64,000 nt of DNA from Actinokineospora terrae (lineage in GTDB: Bacteria; Actinomycetota; Actinomycetes; Mycobacteriales; Pseudonocardiaceae), in the NCBI RefSeq assembly GCF_900111175.1, contig NZ_FOGI01000002.1, positions 480,022-544,021 of the forward strand, read 5' to 3'. The translations under genes and the position numbers were made by a program. Positions 48,627-57,774 of this stretch are shown here, piece after piece. The notes under the pieces are model-generated. The model did not search any database, had not been told where the DNA came from, and saw only the letters and a list, made by a program, of their open reading frames with translations. The stretch's first letter is position 1. Every line of letters begins with the position of its first letter.

Positions 48627-50348
48627 TCAGAACCGGCGCACGATGCGCAGCGACGTCGCGTAGGTGCCGGTGCCGTCGAGGGTGGACGCACCGCCGAGGT
48701 CGGAGATGGTCGGCCCGTTGACGGTCTTGCGGCTGGAGACGAACCGGTACCGGCCGTTGCTGTCCTGCCCGACGTAGAAGCCCACGTGGTCCAGCTCGCC
48801 CACCGCGTCCGGGTCGGCGTCGAAGCAGACCACGTCGCCGATCTGGATGTTCGGGTACGCGGGCGGCGCCAGGTCGTCGCGGTGGATCACCACGCCGGGA
48901 CCCTGCGGACCGATGTCGCGGGAGCGCCGCGGCATGTTGACCCCGTTGAAGCCGGTCGGGTTGTCGTAGACCATCGGGATGCCCAGGTGGTAGCCGAACA
49001 CCATCCGGACCATGCCGGAGCAGTCCAGGGTGCGCAGCCACTGCGGGCCGGGCACCGGCTTGGTCTCCCCGCTGGGGAACGTCCACGCGATGCCCATGTA
49101 CTCGTGGAAGTCCGCGCCCTCGATCCGGGTGCCGTCCGGGTTGAGCGGGCCGTAGCCGGACTCGCCGAGCACCTGGGCGCCGCCCTGCGCGGGCGAGTTG
49201 TACGGCGCGGCACCGGTCTGCAGCATCGCGGCCAGGGCGATGGCGTCCGGGGAGATGTCGTTGGGCCAGGCCCGCACGCGCGCCTCGATGTCGGAGGTCC
49301 AGGTGCCGTTGAACGCCGTGGGCAGCAGCCGCACCCAGGTGTCGTGGGTGACCACCGGCGGCGCGGCCCACACGCCGGTCGCCGCGAACTCGTGCACGCC
49401 CGCCTTGGTCGGCAGGGCGGTGCTGAACTTCGACGCGAGCGCCCGGATGCCGAGCTTGCCCGCGCCGAAGGTGGCATCGTCGAGCACGTGCGTCCAGGTG
49501 CCCGGCTCGGCGAGGTCGGAGCGCCACGCGCGGGCCCGCAGGGTGATGCCGGTGCGCTCGACCCGGATCCGCCACTTCTGGTTGGCGACGTACCCGGTGC
49601 CCAGCTGCACGCCCGCGGCCAGGGTCGTGACGACGTCGGCCTGCTCCTTCTCGACGCTGAGCTTCACGGTGCCGGTGGTGCTGAACGCGAGGCGGGCGCG
49701 GTAGTGGTTGTCGTAGCCCTGGTAGCCGAAGGTCAGCGCGATGGAGCTGTCCGCGCCCGCGGGCATCGTGTCCAGGCTGACCAGCGCGGTCGCGGAGAAG
49801 TCGGCGATGTTGGGGTCGTTGAGGGTGGCGAAGTAGCTGGAGTTGTTCTGCGAGATGTGGATGACGCCGCGGCCGGGCTCGACGTAGTAGTTCGCGGGCG
49901 CGCCGTTGGACGTGGTCCAGTTGCCGCCGCCGGGGGACATCCCCCAGTCGCCGGTGAAGGTGCGGGCGAAGGTGTCGGTGAACGGGCGCTTCTGCTCGGT
50001 GAAGGTGCGCTGCGGGCCGCGCACGGCGACGGTGCGGGCGCCGGTGGTGAGCACGGCGAGGGTGCCGTGCGAGTCGGAGACCTTGGTGCGGGCGGGCGTC
50101 CCGGCCAGCACCTGGACGGTGAGCGATTCCCGGACGGCGTCGGGGAACCAGGTCGGGTCACCCAGCGACACCATGCCCGGGATGCGGTTCTGCGCGAAGC
50201 TGATCCCCGGCGGGGCGGTCAGCGCGGCCGGTGTCGCTTTCACGGGTGCGGCCGCGGGCGCGGCCTTGGCGGTGGTGCTCCCGACCAGCGGAATGGCAGC
50301 GGTCGAGGCGATGGCGGCCAGCACTGATCTGCGGCGCAACGAAGACAT
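48627..50348 (-). CDS. Secreted protein with concanavalin-like and NlpC/P60-type domains
   Basis: The product has 573 residues. The signal peptide carries RRRSVLAAIAST, a twin-arginine-like motif, with cleavage near AKA-APA. Residues ~120-330 look like a jelly-roll laminin-G/DUF1080-like module (DTFARTFTGDWGMSPGGGNW, DNHYRARLAFSTTGTV). The C-terminal part is NlpC/P60-like: Cys443 in TLDCSGMVRMVFGYHLG and His521 in GELDHVGFYVG form the probable catalytic pair. This suggests a cell-wall or amide hydrolase acting outside the cell, with a sugar-binding module. It lacks the usual SH3 or coiled-coil N-terminus of endopeptidases. It is convergent with nagB. Confidence 0.82.
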   Translation of the reverse strand: MSSLRRRSVLAAIASTAAIPLVGSTTAKAAPAAAPVKATPAALTAPPGISFAQNRIPGMVSLGDPTWFPDAVRESLTVQVLAGTPARTKVSDSHGTLAVLTTGARTVAVRGPQRTFTEQKRPFTDTFARTFTGDWGMSPGGGNWTTSNGAPANYYVEPGRGVIHISQNNSSYFATLNDPNIADFSATALVSLDTMPAGADSSIALTFGYQGYDNHYRARLAFSTTGTVKLSVEKEQADVVTTLAAGVQLGTGYVANQKWRIRVERTGITLRARAWRSDLAEPGTWTHVLDDATFGAGKLGIRALASKFSTALPTKAGVHEFAATGVWAAPPVVTHDTWVRLLPTAFNGTWTSDIEARVRAWPNDISPDAIALAAMLQTGAAPYNSPAQGGAQVLGESGYGPLNPDGTRIEGADFHEYMGIAWTFPSGETKPVPGPQWLRTLDCSGMVRMVFGYHLGIPMVYDNPTGFNGVNMPRRSRDIGPQGPGVVIHRDDLAPPAYPNIQIGDVVCFDADPDAVGELDHVGFYVGQDSNGRYRFVSSRKTVNGPTISDLGGASTLDGTGTYATSLRIVRRF

Positions 50349-50474
50349 GGCGAACTCCCCCAGAGAGTCACGGCGTTTCCGGCCAGAACACTAGGCGACT
50401 GGCGATCTTCGGACAATGGGCCAACCAGGGGTCCCACCGGAGGTGTCCTGGATCACCGCGGCGCGTCTCGGCGG

Positions 50475-52109
50475 TCAGCAGTCGAGGGTGGGGGTGGTGG
50501 GGTCGGGGCGGCAGAGGGTGCCGTCGCCGTGGAGGGAGAGGGGGGTGGGGAGGCGGGTGGGGGTGTCGACGCGGTCGCCGGTGGTGGGGTCGAAGGAGAA
50601 GTCGCCGCTCGCGCCCTGGTAGGGGGTGGCTCGGGTGAAGCGCTTCTCGGCGGAGACGCGCATCTGGCGCAGGTACACCCCGGGGTCGTCGCTGGTCTCG
50701 TCGCGGGCGTCCCTGGCCCAGGCGGTGGCCACGTGCAGCGCGTCCCAGGACATCACCGCCCAGCCGGTGTCCAGTTCGGACTCCCGGCCCGCGAACGCCG
50801 CCCGCAGCTCGGCGAACTTCTCGCGGTCGGCGAGCGAGTCCGGCTCGGCGAGCGAGGTGAAGTACAGCGACACCTTGCCCCCGGCGATCGACGCGAGCAC
50901 CTTGTCGTACCCCCAGGCCGTCGCGGCGACGGGATCGGTGCGGCCCATCCGGAAGATCGCCGCGTCCGAGGCGCTGACCACGAGCACCCGCCCCTGGCCG
51001 CACTCGCGCCCCGCGAGCTTCTCCATCAGGCTCGACAGGTGCCGCGCCCGCCCCGCGTAGAACACCAGCGCCGGTTTGGCCGGGTTGGTGCGCAGCACCG
51101 GGCACAGCGCGTCGGTGATGCGGCGGAACTGGCTGCCCAGCACCCGGTTCAGCTGCTCCGGGTCGGTGTCGGCGGCACCGAATGTCCAGTCCTCCCCCGA
51201 GCCGAGCAGTTCCCGCACCGACTCGGCCGAGGTGCGCGAGTAGGTGTCGCCCGGGTCGTCGTTGCGCACCACGAAGGCGCCCGCGGTGTCGATCCCCTTG
51301 GCGCGCAACAGGCCTATCGATGCCTCGAACTGGACCCGGTTGGCCCAGGGGACGCGGTGGAAGTTGGGGATCTCGCCGGTCGGGTCGAGTTTGGCGGCGG
51401 TGACCACATCGGACACCATCGGGATGCCCGCCTCGCCCAGCCGCCTGGCCGCGAGCCTGGTCTCCTCCTGGCTCAGGCCCAACCCGACCACCGCGACCAG
51501 CGGCGGGTCGTCCTGCGACAGCGCGATGAGGTCCTCGACCACCGGCTCCCAGTGCGCCGCCCCGGCACCGGTGTTGGCGAGCACCAACTCGACCTGCGGG
51601 TTGTCGTCCTGGGCGTTGAGGGCGCGCTGCGCCTGGGCGAGCCCGGCGAGCTCGTGCACGATCCGGGGACCGGCCAGCGGCGAGGTCAGCGACGCCATGA
51701 ACCCGATGCGCACCCGCGGACCGGTGACGTTGTCGTTCTGGTCGCCGATCTGCGTCATGACCTCGTCGTAGCGCAGGCGCGTCTGGTCCGAGACGTCGGT
51801 CAGGGCACCGGAGAAGCTGTGGTCGCCGTCGGTGAGCCCGACGCACTCCGGCTTGGTGAACCACCCGCGGACGGTGACGCCGAGGTCGATGCCGCCGCCG
51901 AAGCACAGCACGACGGGCGCCGCGGTGGTGACGGCGACCAGCGGCAGCGCCACCACGCCGACGGCCAGCAGCACCCGGCCGCGCCGCGACAGCGTCGAGT
52001 CGGGGCGGATCTCGGCGGCGGAGCGCTGGATCCGGCGCCGGGCGAGGGCCAGGCGCAGCACCCACGCCCACCCCAGCAGCACCACCAGGGCGACGAGCAG
52101 GTACGTCAT
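50475..52109 (-). CDS. Membrane-anchored type 1 periplasmic-binding (ABC substrate-binding-like) protein
   Basis: The product has 544 residues. Two N-terminal TM helices (~3-23 and ~47-70) flank a strongly basic loop (RRRIQRSAAEIRPD), which puts that loop in the cytosol and both termini outside. Residues ~110-500 have the Leu/Ile/Val-binding-protein-like fold: RVRIGFMASLTSPLAG, LVAVVGLGLSQEETRLAARRL, IPMVSDVVTAAK, FVVRNDDPGDTYS and AWGYDKVLASI. It is not a lipoprotein and no permease genes are near, so it is likely a receptor, not a transporter part. The ATG overlaps the stop of the P-loop gene (ATGA) with GAGGAG before it. Confidence 0.82.
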   Translation of the reverse strand: MTYLLVALVVLLGWAWVLRLALARRRIQRSAAEIRPDSTLSRRGRVLLAVGVVALPLVAVTTAAPVVLCFGGGIDLGVTVRGWFTKPECVGLTDGDHSFSGALTDVSDQTRLRYDEVMTQIGDQNDNVTGPRVRIGFMASLTSPLAGPRIVHELAGLAQAQRALNAQDDNPQVELVLANTGAGAAHWEPVVEDLIALSQDDPPLVAVVGLGLSQEETRLAARRLGEAGIPMVSDVVTAAKLDPTGEIPNFHRVPWANRVQFEASIGLLRAKGIDTAGAFVVRNDDPGDTYSRTSAESVRELLGSGEDWTFGAADTDPEQLNRVLGSQFRRITDALCPVLRTNPAKPALVFYAGRARHLSSLMEKLAGRECGQGRVLVVSASDAAIFRMGRTDPVAATAWGYDKVLASIAGGKVSLYFTSLAEPDSLADREKFAELRAAFAGRESELDTGWAVMSWDALHVATAWARDARDETSDDPGVYLRQMRVSAEKRFTRATPYQGASGDFSFDPTTGDRVDTPTRLPTPLSLHGDGTLCRPDPTTPTLDC

Positions 52110-53968
52110 GGGTTCTCCTCGACCGGGTCGGCGCACGTGACGTCGCGCCAGAGCTCGGCCTGGTCGCGGTGGTGGGCGGCGACGGAGACGAACTCGCCGT
52201 GGTCGGTGCCCGCGGCGACGGCGAGCGCGGGGATCCCGGTCGCGACCTCGCCGTGGGCGTCCGCCCTGCGCTCGACCAGGCACGGGTCCACGCTGGCCCG
52301 CCACGCGGTCAGCACCGCGGCGACGGCAGCGGTGGTGGCGTCCGGGTAGGCCTCGACCGCCCGGACCGCGGGCGGCGGCGGACAGTCGGCCAGCGCGCGG
52401 ACCAGCGCGAGCCACTCCCGGCCGCGCAGCGTGGTCAGCAGTTCCTTGAGCTGGGCCGCGACCACGCCGATGTCGCCCTGCGCGAACAGCGGGTACAGGT
52501 CGTCGTCGCCGGTGGCGTCCTTCGCGAGCAGTTGGAAGACCGTGTCCCAGGTCGTCTCCCCGGTGCGCGCGGCGAGCCTGCGCAGCAACAGCAGCCGGAG
52601 CAGCGGGTGCATCGCCCGGAGGGTGTCCGGGTCCGGCGGCTCGCCGTCGACCGGTTCGGGGGCGTCGCGTGGTGCCCAGAACGCGTTCGACACCAAGGGT
52701 CCCCGGTCCTCGAACCGGGTCTTCACGTGGCCGGTCGCGAGGATCTTGTTGGCCTCGGCGAAGTGCCTGGCGGGCGCGCAGGTGACCAGGTCCTCGCGCA
52801 GCGGGCCGGGGACGCCGTCGAGGAACTGGTCGAGCACCTGGTCGGCGACCGACCTGGGGTCGCTTGTGGACAGTCGGGCGGTGAGCATGGCCTCGGGGCA
52901 CGCGGTGGCCGGGTCGATGTGGTTGGCGGCCAGGATCAGCTGCCGCGTGCCGCCGGGGTGGCCCCGGGTGACGTCGTGGACCAGCCGCACGACCCGGTGC
53001 CGTTGCAGGACCGGGACGTTCAGGTCGCCCGCGAGCGCGTGGGCCTCCAGCTCGGTGAGGTCCCGCAGCGCCACCGGCAACCACGGCCCCACGCCGGGGT
53101 AGGTGCCCGCGCGGACCAGGTCCACGGCGTCCTGTTCGGACAGTTCGGTGCCCGCGGACAGCTTGTCCGGCAGGGTCGGCGCGCCCGCGGCGATCACCAC
53201 GCAGCGGTCCGGTTCCCGGCGGCCGCCCGGGGTGAACCGCGCGTCGCGCACCGCCTTGAGGAACTCGACGGCCACCTCGCGCTCGGCGTTGTCGAGCAGG
53301 ATCACCGGGTCGACGGTCTTGGCGGAGGCGGCGTCGCGGGTGTCGGCGAGGAACGCGGCGACGAGGACCCGGTGGTAGGCGGCCCGGCCCGCGCGGCCGC
53401 CGAACTTGCTGGTCTGGTTGAGCACCACCAGCTCGCCTGCCCAGTCGCCGGGGTGGCCGCTGTCGCGGTGGCCGTACCACTCGCGGGCGGCCTTGCGGGT
53501 GCCGCGCCCGCCGAGGCCGCGCACCAGCGCGTCGACCGCGGCGCCGACGTCGGGCAGGGCGCCCATCGAGGCGCGGACCTGCCTGGCCAGGACGTCGGCG
53601 TCGCCCTCCAGCCCGCGCCTGACCTGGTCCTCCAGCTGCTCGGTTGGCAGGGTCAGCTCGGCGACGACCTTGCCGACGGTGAACCGGGGGAACTGCCAGC
53701 GCCGGGAGTCCTGGCCGACCAGCCGCAGCACCACCGAGGTGAGCAGGTCGACCACGGTCGGCCGCTGCCCCACCCGGACCAGGTCGGCCCGGTCCACCAG
53801 CACGTGCGGCTGGTCGCCCAGCCTGCGGGCGATCTCCGCGAGCAGCGCCGAGCGCCCGGAACCCCCCACGCCGGTGACCAGGAGCGTGGGCGGTGCCCCG
53901 GCCGCCGCCCGACCACCCCGCACGATCAGCGTGCTCGCGATCTCCAGCAGCACATCTCGCCCGCGCAC
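52106..53968 (-). CDS. Large P-loop ATPase coupled to the membrane receptor gene
   Basis: The product has 620 residues. The P-loop GVGGSGRS (33-40) has Arg in place of the invariant Lys, and a Walker B-like VDPVILLDNAE lies near 230, giving a STAND/AAA-like ATPase of uncertain activity. The C-terminal half is helical (LLRLLLLRRLAARTG, VVAAQLKELLTTLRGREWLALV) and could be a scaffold. There are no membrane helices. GGAGGGGG lies 5 nt before this GTG, favouring it over a start 68 codons upstream. It overlaps the receptor gene by 4 bp, so the two products are made together and probably form one sensing complex. No characterised system with this pairing comes to mind. Confidence 0.75.
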   Translation of the reverse strand: MRGRDVLLEIASTLIVRGGRAAAGAPPTLLVTGVGGSGRSALLAEIARRLGDQPHVLVDRADLVRVGQRPTVVDLLTSVVLRLVGQDSRRWQFPRFTVGKVVAELTLPTEQLEDQVRRGLEGDADVLARQVRASMGALPDVGAAVDALVRGLGGRGTRKAAREWYGHRDSGHPGDWAGELVVLNQTSKFGGRAGRAAYHRVLVAAFLADTRDAASAKTVDPVILLDNAEREVAVEFLKAVRDARFTPGGRREPDRCVVIAAGAPTLPDKLSAGTELSEQDAVDLVRAGTYPGVGPWLPVALRDLTELEAHALAGDLNVPVLQRHRVVRLVHDVTRGHPGGTRQLILAANHIDPATACPEAMLTARLSTSDPRSVADQVLDQFLDGVPGPLREDLVTCAPARHFAEANKILATGHVKTRFEDRGPLVSNAFWAPRDAPEPVDGEPPDPDTLRAMHPLLRLLLLRRLAARTGETTWDTVFQLLAKDATGDDDLYPLFAQGDIGVVAAQLKELLTTLRGREWLALVRALADCPPPPAVRAVEAYPDATTAAVAAVLTAWRASVDPCLVERRADAHGEVATGIPALAVAAGTDHGEFVSVAAHHRDQAELWRDVTCADPVEENP

Positions 53969-54195
53969 CGCACCCCCTCCGAATCCACCGTTCAGCCGAA
54001 TATCGACTTGGGTCGACCCGCGCAGGACGAGCGTGACGCGACCGTGACCGCCCGGGGGCGTGATCCACTCGTTCGGCCCAACGACCCAGCCGATGACGGG
54101 ATGGCCGCGGCGGGTGACGGGTCCGGCACCGTTTCGCTCCCTTGTGGATCCTCGGGGAGGCGCCCCGGCCACCGGGCTGAACTACCCTGCCTGGC

Positions 54196-55296
54196 ATGGT
54201 TCACCGACTCTCCCAGCGCGACGCCCGCCGGGTCGCGGTGTCGGCGCAGCTGTTGACCCGGGACCGGCCGACCGACCTGCTCGACGTGGTGCGCGGGCTG
54301 ACCCTGCTGCAGCTGGACCCGACGAACGCGGTCGCGCCCAGCGCCGACCTGGTGGCGTGGAGCAGGCTCGGGTCGGCCTACTCCCCCGCCGACCTGCGCG
54401 CGGCGCTGGACGCGGGCGAGGTGGTCGAGCTGCGGGCGTTCGTGCGCCCGGCGGCGGACATGGCCCTGTACCGGGCGGACATGGACCGGCGGGTGCGGGG
54501 TGAGGGCCTGAGCGAGTGGCAGGAGTACCGCAGGCGCTGGGTGCGGACAAACGACCGCTGCCGCCGGGAGATCCTGGGCAGGCTGAGCGCCGAGGGTCCG
54601 CTGCCGTCGCGGGAGTTCCCGGACACGTGCGTGCAGGCGTGGGGGTCGACGGGGTGGACGAACAACAAGAACGTCACCCAGATGCTGGAGCTCCTGGTGC
54701 AGCGCGGTGAGGTCGCCGTCGCGGGCCGCAAGGGCCGGGACCGGTTGTGGGACCTCGCTTCCCGCGTCTACCGCGACGACCCGGTCGTCCCGTCGCCGGA
54801 GGCCGAGCTCGAACGCGACCGCCGCCGCCTGCGCGCGCTGGGGTTGGCCCGGTCCAAGGGGCCGGAGTGCCCGGTGGAGCCCGCGGTGGTCGGCGAGGCC
54901 GGTGAACCCGCGGTGATCGACGGCGTCCGCGGCGAGTGGCGGGTGGACCCCGCGTTGCTCGACCGGCCGTTCACCGGCCGCACCGCGCTGCTGTCGCCGT
55001 TCGACCGGCTGGTGCACGACCGGGCCCGCGCCCTGGAGATCTTCGACTTCGACTACCAGTTGGAGATCTACAAGCCCGCCGCCAAGCGCCGCTGGGGCTA
55101 CTACGCCCTGCCCATCCTGCACAACGACCGCCTGGTCGGGAAGCTCGACGCCACCGCCGACCGCAAGGCGGGCCTGCTGGTGGTCGACGCCATCCACCAG
55201 GACATCCCCTTCACCAAGACCCTGACGGCGGCGGTCACCCGGGAGATCACCGCCCTCGCCCACTGGCAGGGCCTGGAGCCGCACTACCCCTCATGA
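54196..55296 (+). CDS. YcaQ-like (HTH_42) DNA glycosylase family protein
   Basis: A 366-residue winged-helix protein of the YcaQ/AlkX family, glycosylases that unhook DNA interstrand crosslinks and alkylated bases. The N-terminal part has LTLLQLDPTNAV, containing the QxD motif used for catalysis, and later TALLSPFDRLVHDRARALEIFDFDYQLEIY with the KRRWGYYALPILHNDRLVGKLD signature. The length is standard. The ATG is 7 nt after TACCCT and probably leaderless. It overlaps the next gene by 4 bp (ATGA). Confidence 0.88.
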   Translation: MVHRLSQRDARRVAVSAQLLTRDRPTDLLDVVRGLTLLQLDPTNAVAPSADLVAWSRLGSAYSPADLRAALDAGEVVELRAFVRPAADMALYRADMDRRVRGEGLSEWQEYRRRWVRTNDRCRREILGRLSAEGPLPSREFPDTCVQAWGSTGWTNNKNVTQMLELLVQRGEVAVAGRKGRDRLWDLASRVYRDDPVVPSPEAELERDRRRLRALGLARSKGPECPVEPAVVGEAGEPAVIDGVRGEWRVDPALLDRPFTGRTALLSPFDRLVHDRARALEIFDFDYQLEIYKPAAKRRWGYYALPILHNDRLVGKLDATADRKAGLLVVDAIHQDIPFTKTLTAAVTREITALAHWQGLEPHYPS

Positions 55297-56138
55297 CCAC
55301 CAGGTGGGGCGGTAGGGTCCTGGGCCGGTCGTGGGTGGAAGGCCTTGTTGTGGTGGTCGATGGCTTGGTGGTCGATGACGTGGTGATCGATGGCGTGGTG
55401 GCCAGGTTGCGGGCCGCCGGGTGCGTGTTCGCGGAGGACGAGGCCCGGTTGTTGACCGAGGCGGCGGGGTCGGCCGGGGAGTTGGCGGACCTGGTGGCGG
55501 CCCGGGTCGACGGGGAGCCGTTGGAGCACCTGCTCGGGTGGGCCGAGTTCGCGGGCGCGCGGGTCGTGGTCGCGCCCGGGGTGTTCGTGCCGCGGCGGCG
55601 GACCGAGTTCCTGGCGGAGCAGGCGGCGGGGTTGGCCCGGGCCGGGTCGGTCGTGGTGGACCTGTGCTGCGGCTGCGGGGCGATCGGGGCCGCGATATCG
55701 GCGGCGGTCCCCGGGGTCGAGCTGCACGCCGCGGACATCGACCCGGTCGCCCTCGACTGTGCTCGTCAGAACCTGCCGCGTGCGCAGGTGCACGAGGGCA
55801 ACATGTACGACGCCCTGCCGCCCCACCTGCGCGGCGGGATCGACGTCGTCGTCGCCAACGTGCCCTATGTGCCGACCGCCGAGATCGCCCACATGCCCCC
55901 CGAGGCCCGCCTGCACGAACCCCACACCGCCCTCAACGGCGGCTCGGACGGCCTCGACCTCCAACGGGCCTTGGCCGAGGGCGCCGCCGACTGGCTCCGC
56001 CCCAGCGGCCACCTCTTGGTCGAGACCAGCGACGAGCAGTCCGCCACCTCGGTGGCCCTCTTCGCCGCCGCTGGCTTCACCGCCACCGTCCTGACCTGCC
56101 CCGACCGCTACGCCACCATCGTCATCGGCTCCCGCTGA
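55293..56138 (+). CDS. PrmC/HemK-like protein N5-glutamine methyltransferase
   Basis: The product has 281 residues. An N-terminal helical domain (~1-85) and a Rossmann domain follow the PrmC layout: EPLEHLLGWAEFAG, the FVPRRRTEFLAE linker, motif I VVDLCCGCGAIGAAI and the catalytic NVPY (usually NPPY) in VVVANVPYVP. It ends with the HEPHTALNGGSDGLD and LLVETSDEQ segments. Proteins of this subgroup are annotated as putative glutamine methyltransferases; the release-factor role is usually held by a separate prmC. It is translationally coupled to the glycosylase gene. The 3' end overlaps the convergent sigma gene by 17 bp. Confidence 0.86.
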   Translation: MTTRWGGRVLGRSWVEGLVVVVDGLVVDDVVIDGVVARLRAAGCVFAEDEARLLTEAAGSAGELADLVAARVDGEPLEHLLGWAEFAGARVVVAPGVFVPRRRTEFLAEQAAGLARAGSVVVDLCCGCGAIGAAISAAVPGVELHAADIDPVALDCARQNLPRAQVHEGNMYDALPPHLRGGIDVVVANVPYVPTAEIAHMPPEARLHEPHTALNGGSDGLDLQRALAEGAADWLRPSGHLLVETSDEQSATSVALFAAAGFTATVLTCPDRYATIVIGSR

Positions 56139-57324
56139 GCTGATCGGCGCGGCTCTCCAGGTAGCGGCGCTCGGGCAGGCTCAGGGTGCCCCGAGCGGCC
56201 GTCCGGAAGGCCTCGCGGGCTCCGTCGAGATCGCCCAGCAGCTCCAGCAGGTGCGCCCGGACAGCCGCCACCCGGTGATGCCCGCCGATCCGCTTGTCCC
56301 CCGCCAGCGAGTCCACCAACGCCAACCCCGCGGCCGGCCCCAACACCTCCGAGACGGCCACCGCGCGGTTGAGCGTCACGACCGGGTTCGGCGCGATGCG
56401 GTCGAGGATGTCGTAGAGCACCAGGATCTGCGCCCAGTCGGTGTGCCCGGACACCGAGTCGGCGTGGACGGCGGCGATGGCCGACTGGAGCTGGTACGGG
56501 CCGAGCGGGGCGCGCGACAGGGTGTCGGTCACCAGGGCGATGCCCTCGTCGATGAGGGCGCGGTCCCACAGCGCGCGGTCCTGCTCCGCCAGCGGGATCA
56601 TCGCGCCGTCCGCGGTGGTCCTGGCGGCGCGGCGAGACTCGGTGAGCAGCATGAGCGCCAGCAGCCCGGTGACCTCGCCGTCGTCGGGGAGCAGGTGGTG
56701 GGCCAGGCGGGTGAGGCGGATGGCCTCGGTGGTCAGGTCGGCGCGGTTGAGGTCGGGACCGGAGCTGGCGGTGTGGCCCTCGGTGAAGATCAGGTACAGC
56801 ACGTGCAGCACGACGGCGACTCGGGAGCTGTCAGCGCCGCGGGGGAAGCCCGCGCCGCGGAGGCGGGACTTGGCGCGGCTGATGCGCTGGGCCATGGTCG
56901 CCTCGGGCACCAGGAACGCGGCGGCGATCTGGGCCGTGGTGAGACCGCCGACCGCGCGCAGCGTCAGGGCTACCTGGGACGGCGCGCTGAGGTCCGGGTG
57001 GCAGCAGAGGAAGAACAGCTCCAGCGTGTCGTCGACGGCCACGGCCTCCGGCGCGACCAGCTCGGCCTGCGCGGCGACGACGTCCTCGCGGCGGCGGCGG
57101 GCGTTCTCGGCGCGCCAGTGGTCGGTGAGCTTGCGGCCCGCGGTGGTGACCAGCCAGCCGGTCGGGTTGTCCGGGACTCCCTCGCGCGGCCAGGTCGTCG
57201 CCGCGGCGAGCATGGCCTCCTGCACGGCGTCCTCGCAGGCGTCGAAGCGGCCGTGGTGGCGCACGAGGACCCCGAGGACCCGCGGCGCGCACTCGCGCAG
57301 CAGGTCCTCGACGGCCCCGCTCAC
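56122..57324 (-). CDS. ECF42-type RNA polymerase sigma factor with C-terminal extension
   Basis: The product has 400 residues. Region 2 is at ~8-75 (FDACEDAVQEAMLAAATTWP) and region 4 at ~110-165 (LTTAQIAAAFLVPEATMAQRISRAK), followed by the long TPR-like extension typical of ECF42 (~180-400, NRAVAVSEVLGPAAGLALVDSL, HRVAAVRAHLLELLGD). ECF42 factors have no anti-sigma and are found with DGPF-domain proteins, as here: the DGPF gene directly upstream overlaps its GTG start by 4 bp. Regulation probably acts through that partner or the extension. Confidence 0.93.
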   Translation of the reverse strand: MSGAVEDLLRECAPRVLGVLVRHHGRFDACEDAVQEAMLAAATTWPREGVPDNPTGWLVTTAGRKLTDHWRAENARRRREDVVAAQAELVAPEAVAVDDTLELFFLCCHPDLSAPSQVALTLRAVGGLTTAQIAAAFLVPEATMAQRISRAKSRLRGAGFPRGADSSRVAVVLHVLYLIFTEGHTASSGPDLNRADLTTEAIRLTRLAHHLLPDDGEVTGLLALMLLTESRRAARTTADGAMIPLAEQDRALWDRALIDEGIALVTDTLSRAPLGPYQLQSAIAAVHADSVSGHTDWAQILVLYDILDRIAPNPVVTLNRAVAVSEVLGPAAGLALVDSLAGDKRIGGHHRVAAVRAHLLELLGDLDGAREAFRTAARGTLSLPERRYLESRADQLSGSR

Positions 57325-57689
57325 ATGTCCGACCCGGCGGAGAACATCACCGGCCGCACCTCGACCGCGAGGCCCTCGATGCGGCTGTCGGGGATCATCC
57401 GCGCCAGCTCGACCGCGCGCTCCTTGCTCTCGCAGTCGACCAGGTAGTAGCCGCCCATGTACTCCTTGGCCTCGACGAACGGCCCGTCGGTCACCACGGT
57501 CTCGCCGCCGCGGGTGGTCACCGTGACGCTGGTGCCGGGGTCGCCGAGCGCGTGGGTGCTGATCATCTCCCCGGACTCCTGGATGGTCTTGAGGAACGCC
57601 TGGTGGCCGGTCATCACGACCTCGCGCTCCTGCTCGGTCAGCGCGTCCAGGATGGCGTTGTTGATCTGCATCAGCAGCAGGTACTTCAC
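57321..57689 (-). CDS. DGPF/YCII-domain protein, partner of ECF42
   Basis: A 122-residue YCII-related protein with the TDGPFVEAKEYMGGYYLVDC signature that names DGPF. It is coupled to the ECF42 gene by a GTGA overlap, matching the well-known gene pair. The function is not firmly known; a sensing or modulating role is assumed. The GTG giving VKYLLLMQI is chosen because GGAG lies about 7 nt upstream and DGPF proteins start with MKYLLL. A one-mismatch copy of the TCCACAGTGGA motif spans the start codon. Confidence 0.92.
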   Translation of the reverse strand: MKYLLLMQINNAILDALTEQEREVVMTGHQAFLKTIQESGEMISTHALGDPGTSVTVTTRGGETVVTDGPFVEAKEYMGGYYLVDCESKERAVELARMIPDSRIEGLAVEVRPVMFSAGSDM

Positions 57690-57774
57690 TGTGGACTCCG
57701 GTGGGTTCCGCGCGGCGCCGTCGGCCGCTTGCGCCCCCATGACGAAGCCGCCGCCGAGTTCTCTACATCCTCAT

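Noticed and set aside
50529-54256. Long plus-strand frames over the P-loop/receptor unit
   Set aside because: Gly/Arg/Val-rich shadow products; the minus-strand genes have start-stop coupling and folds.
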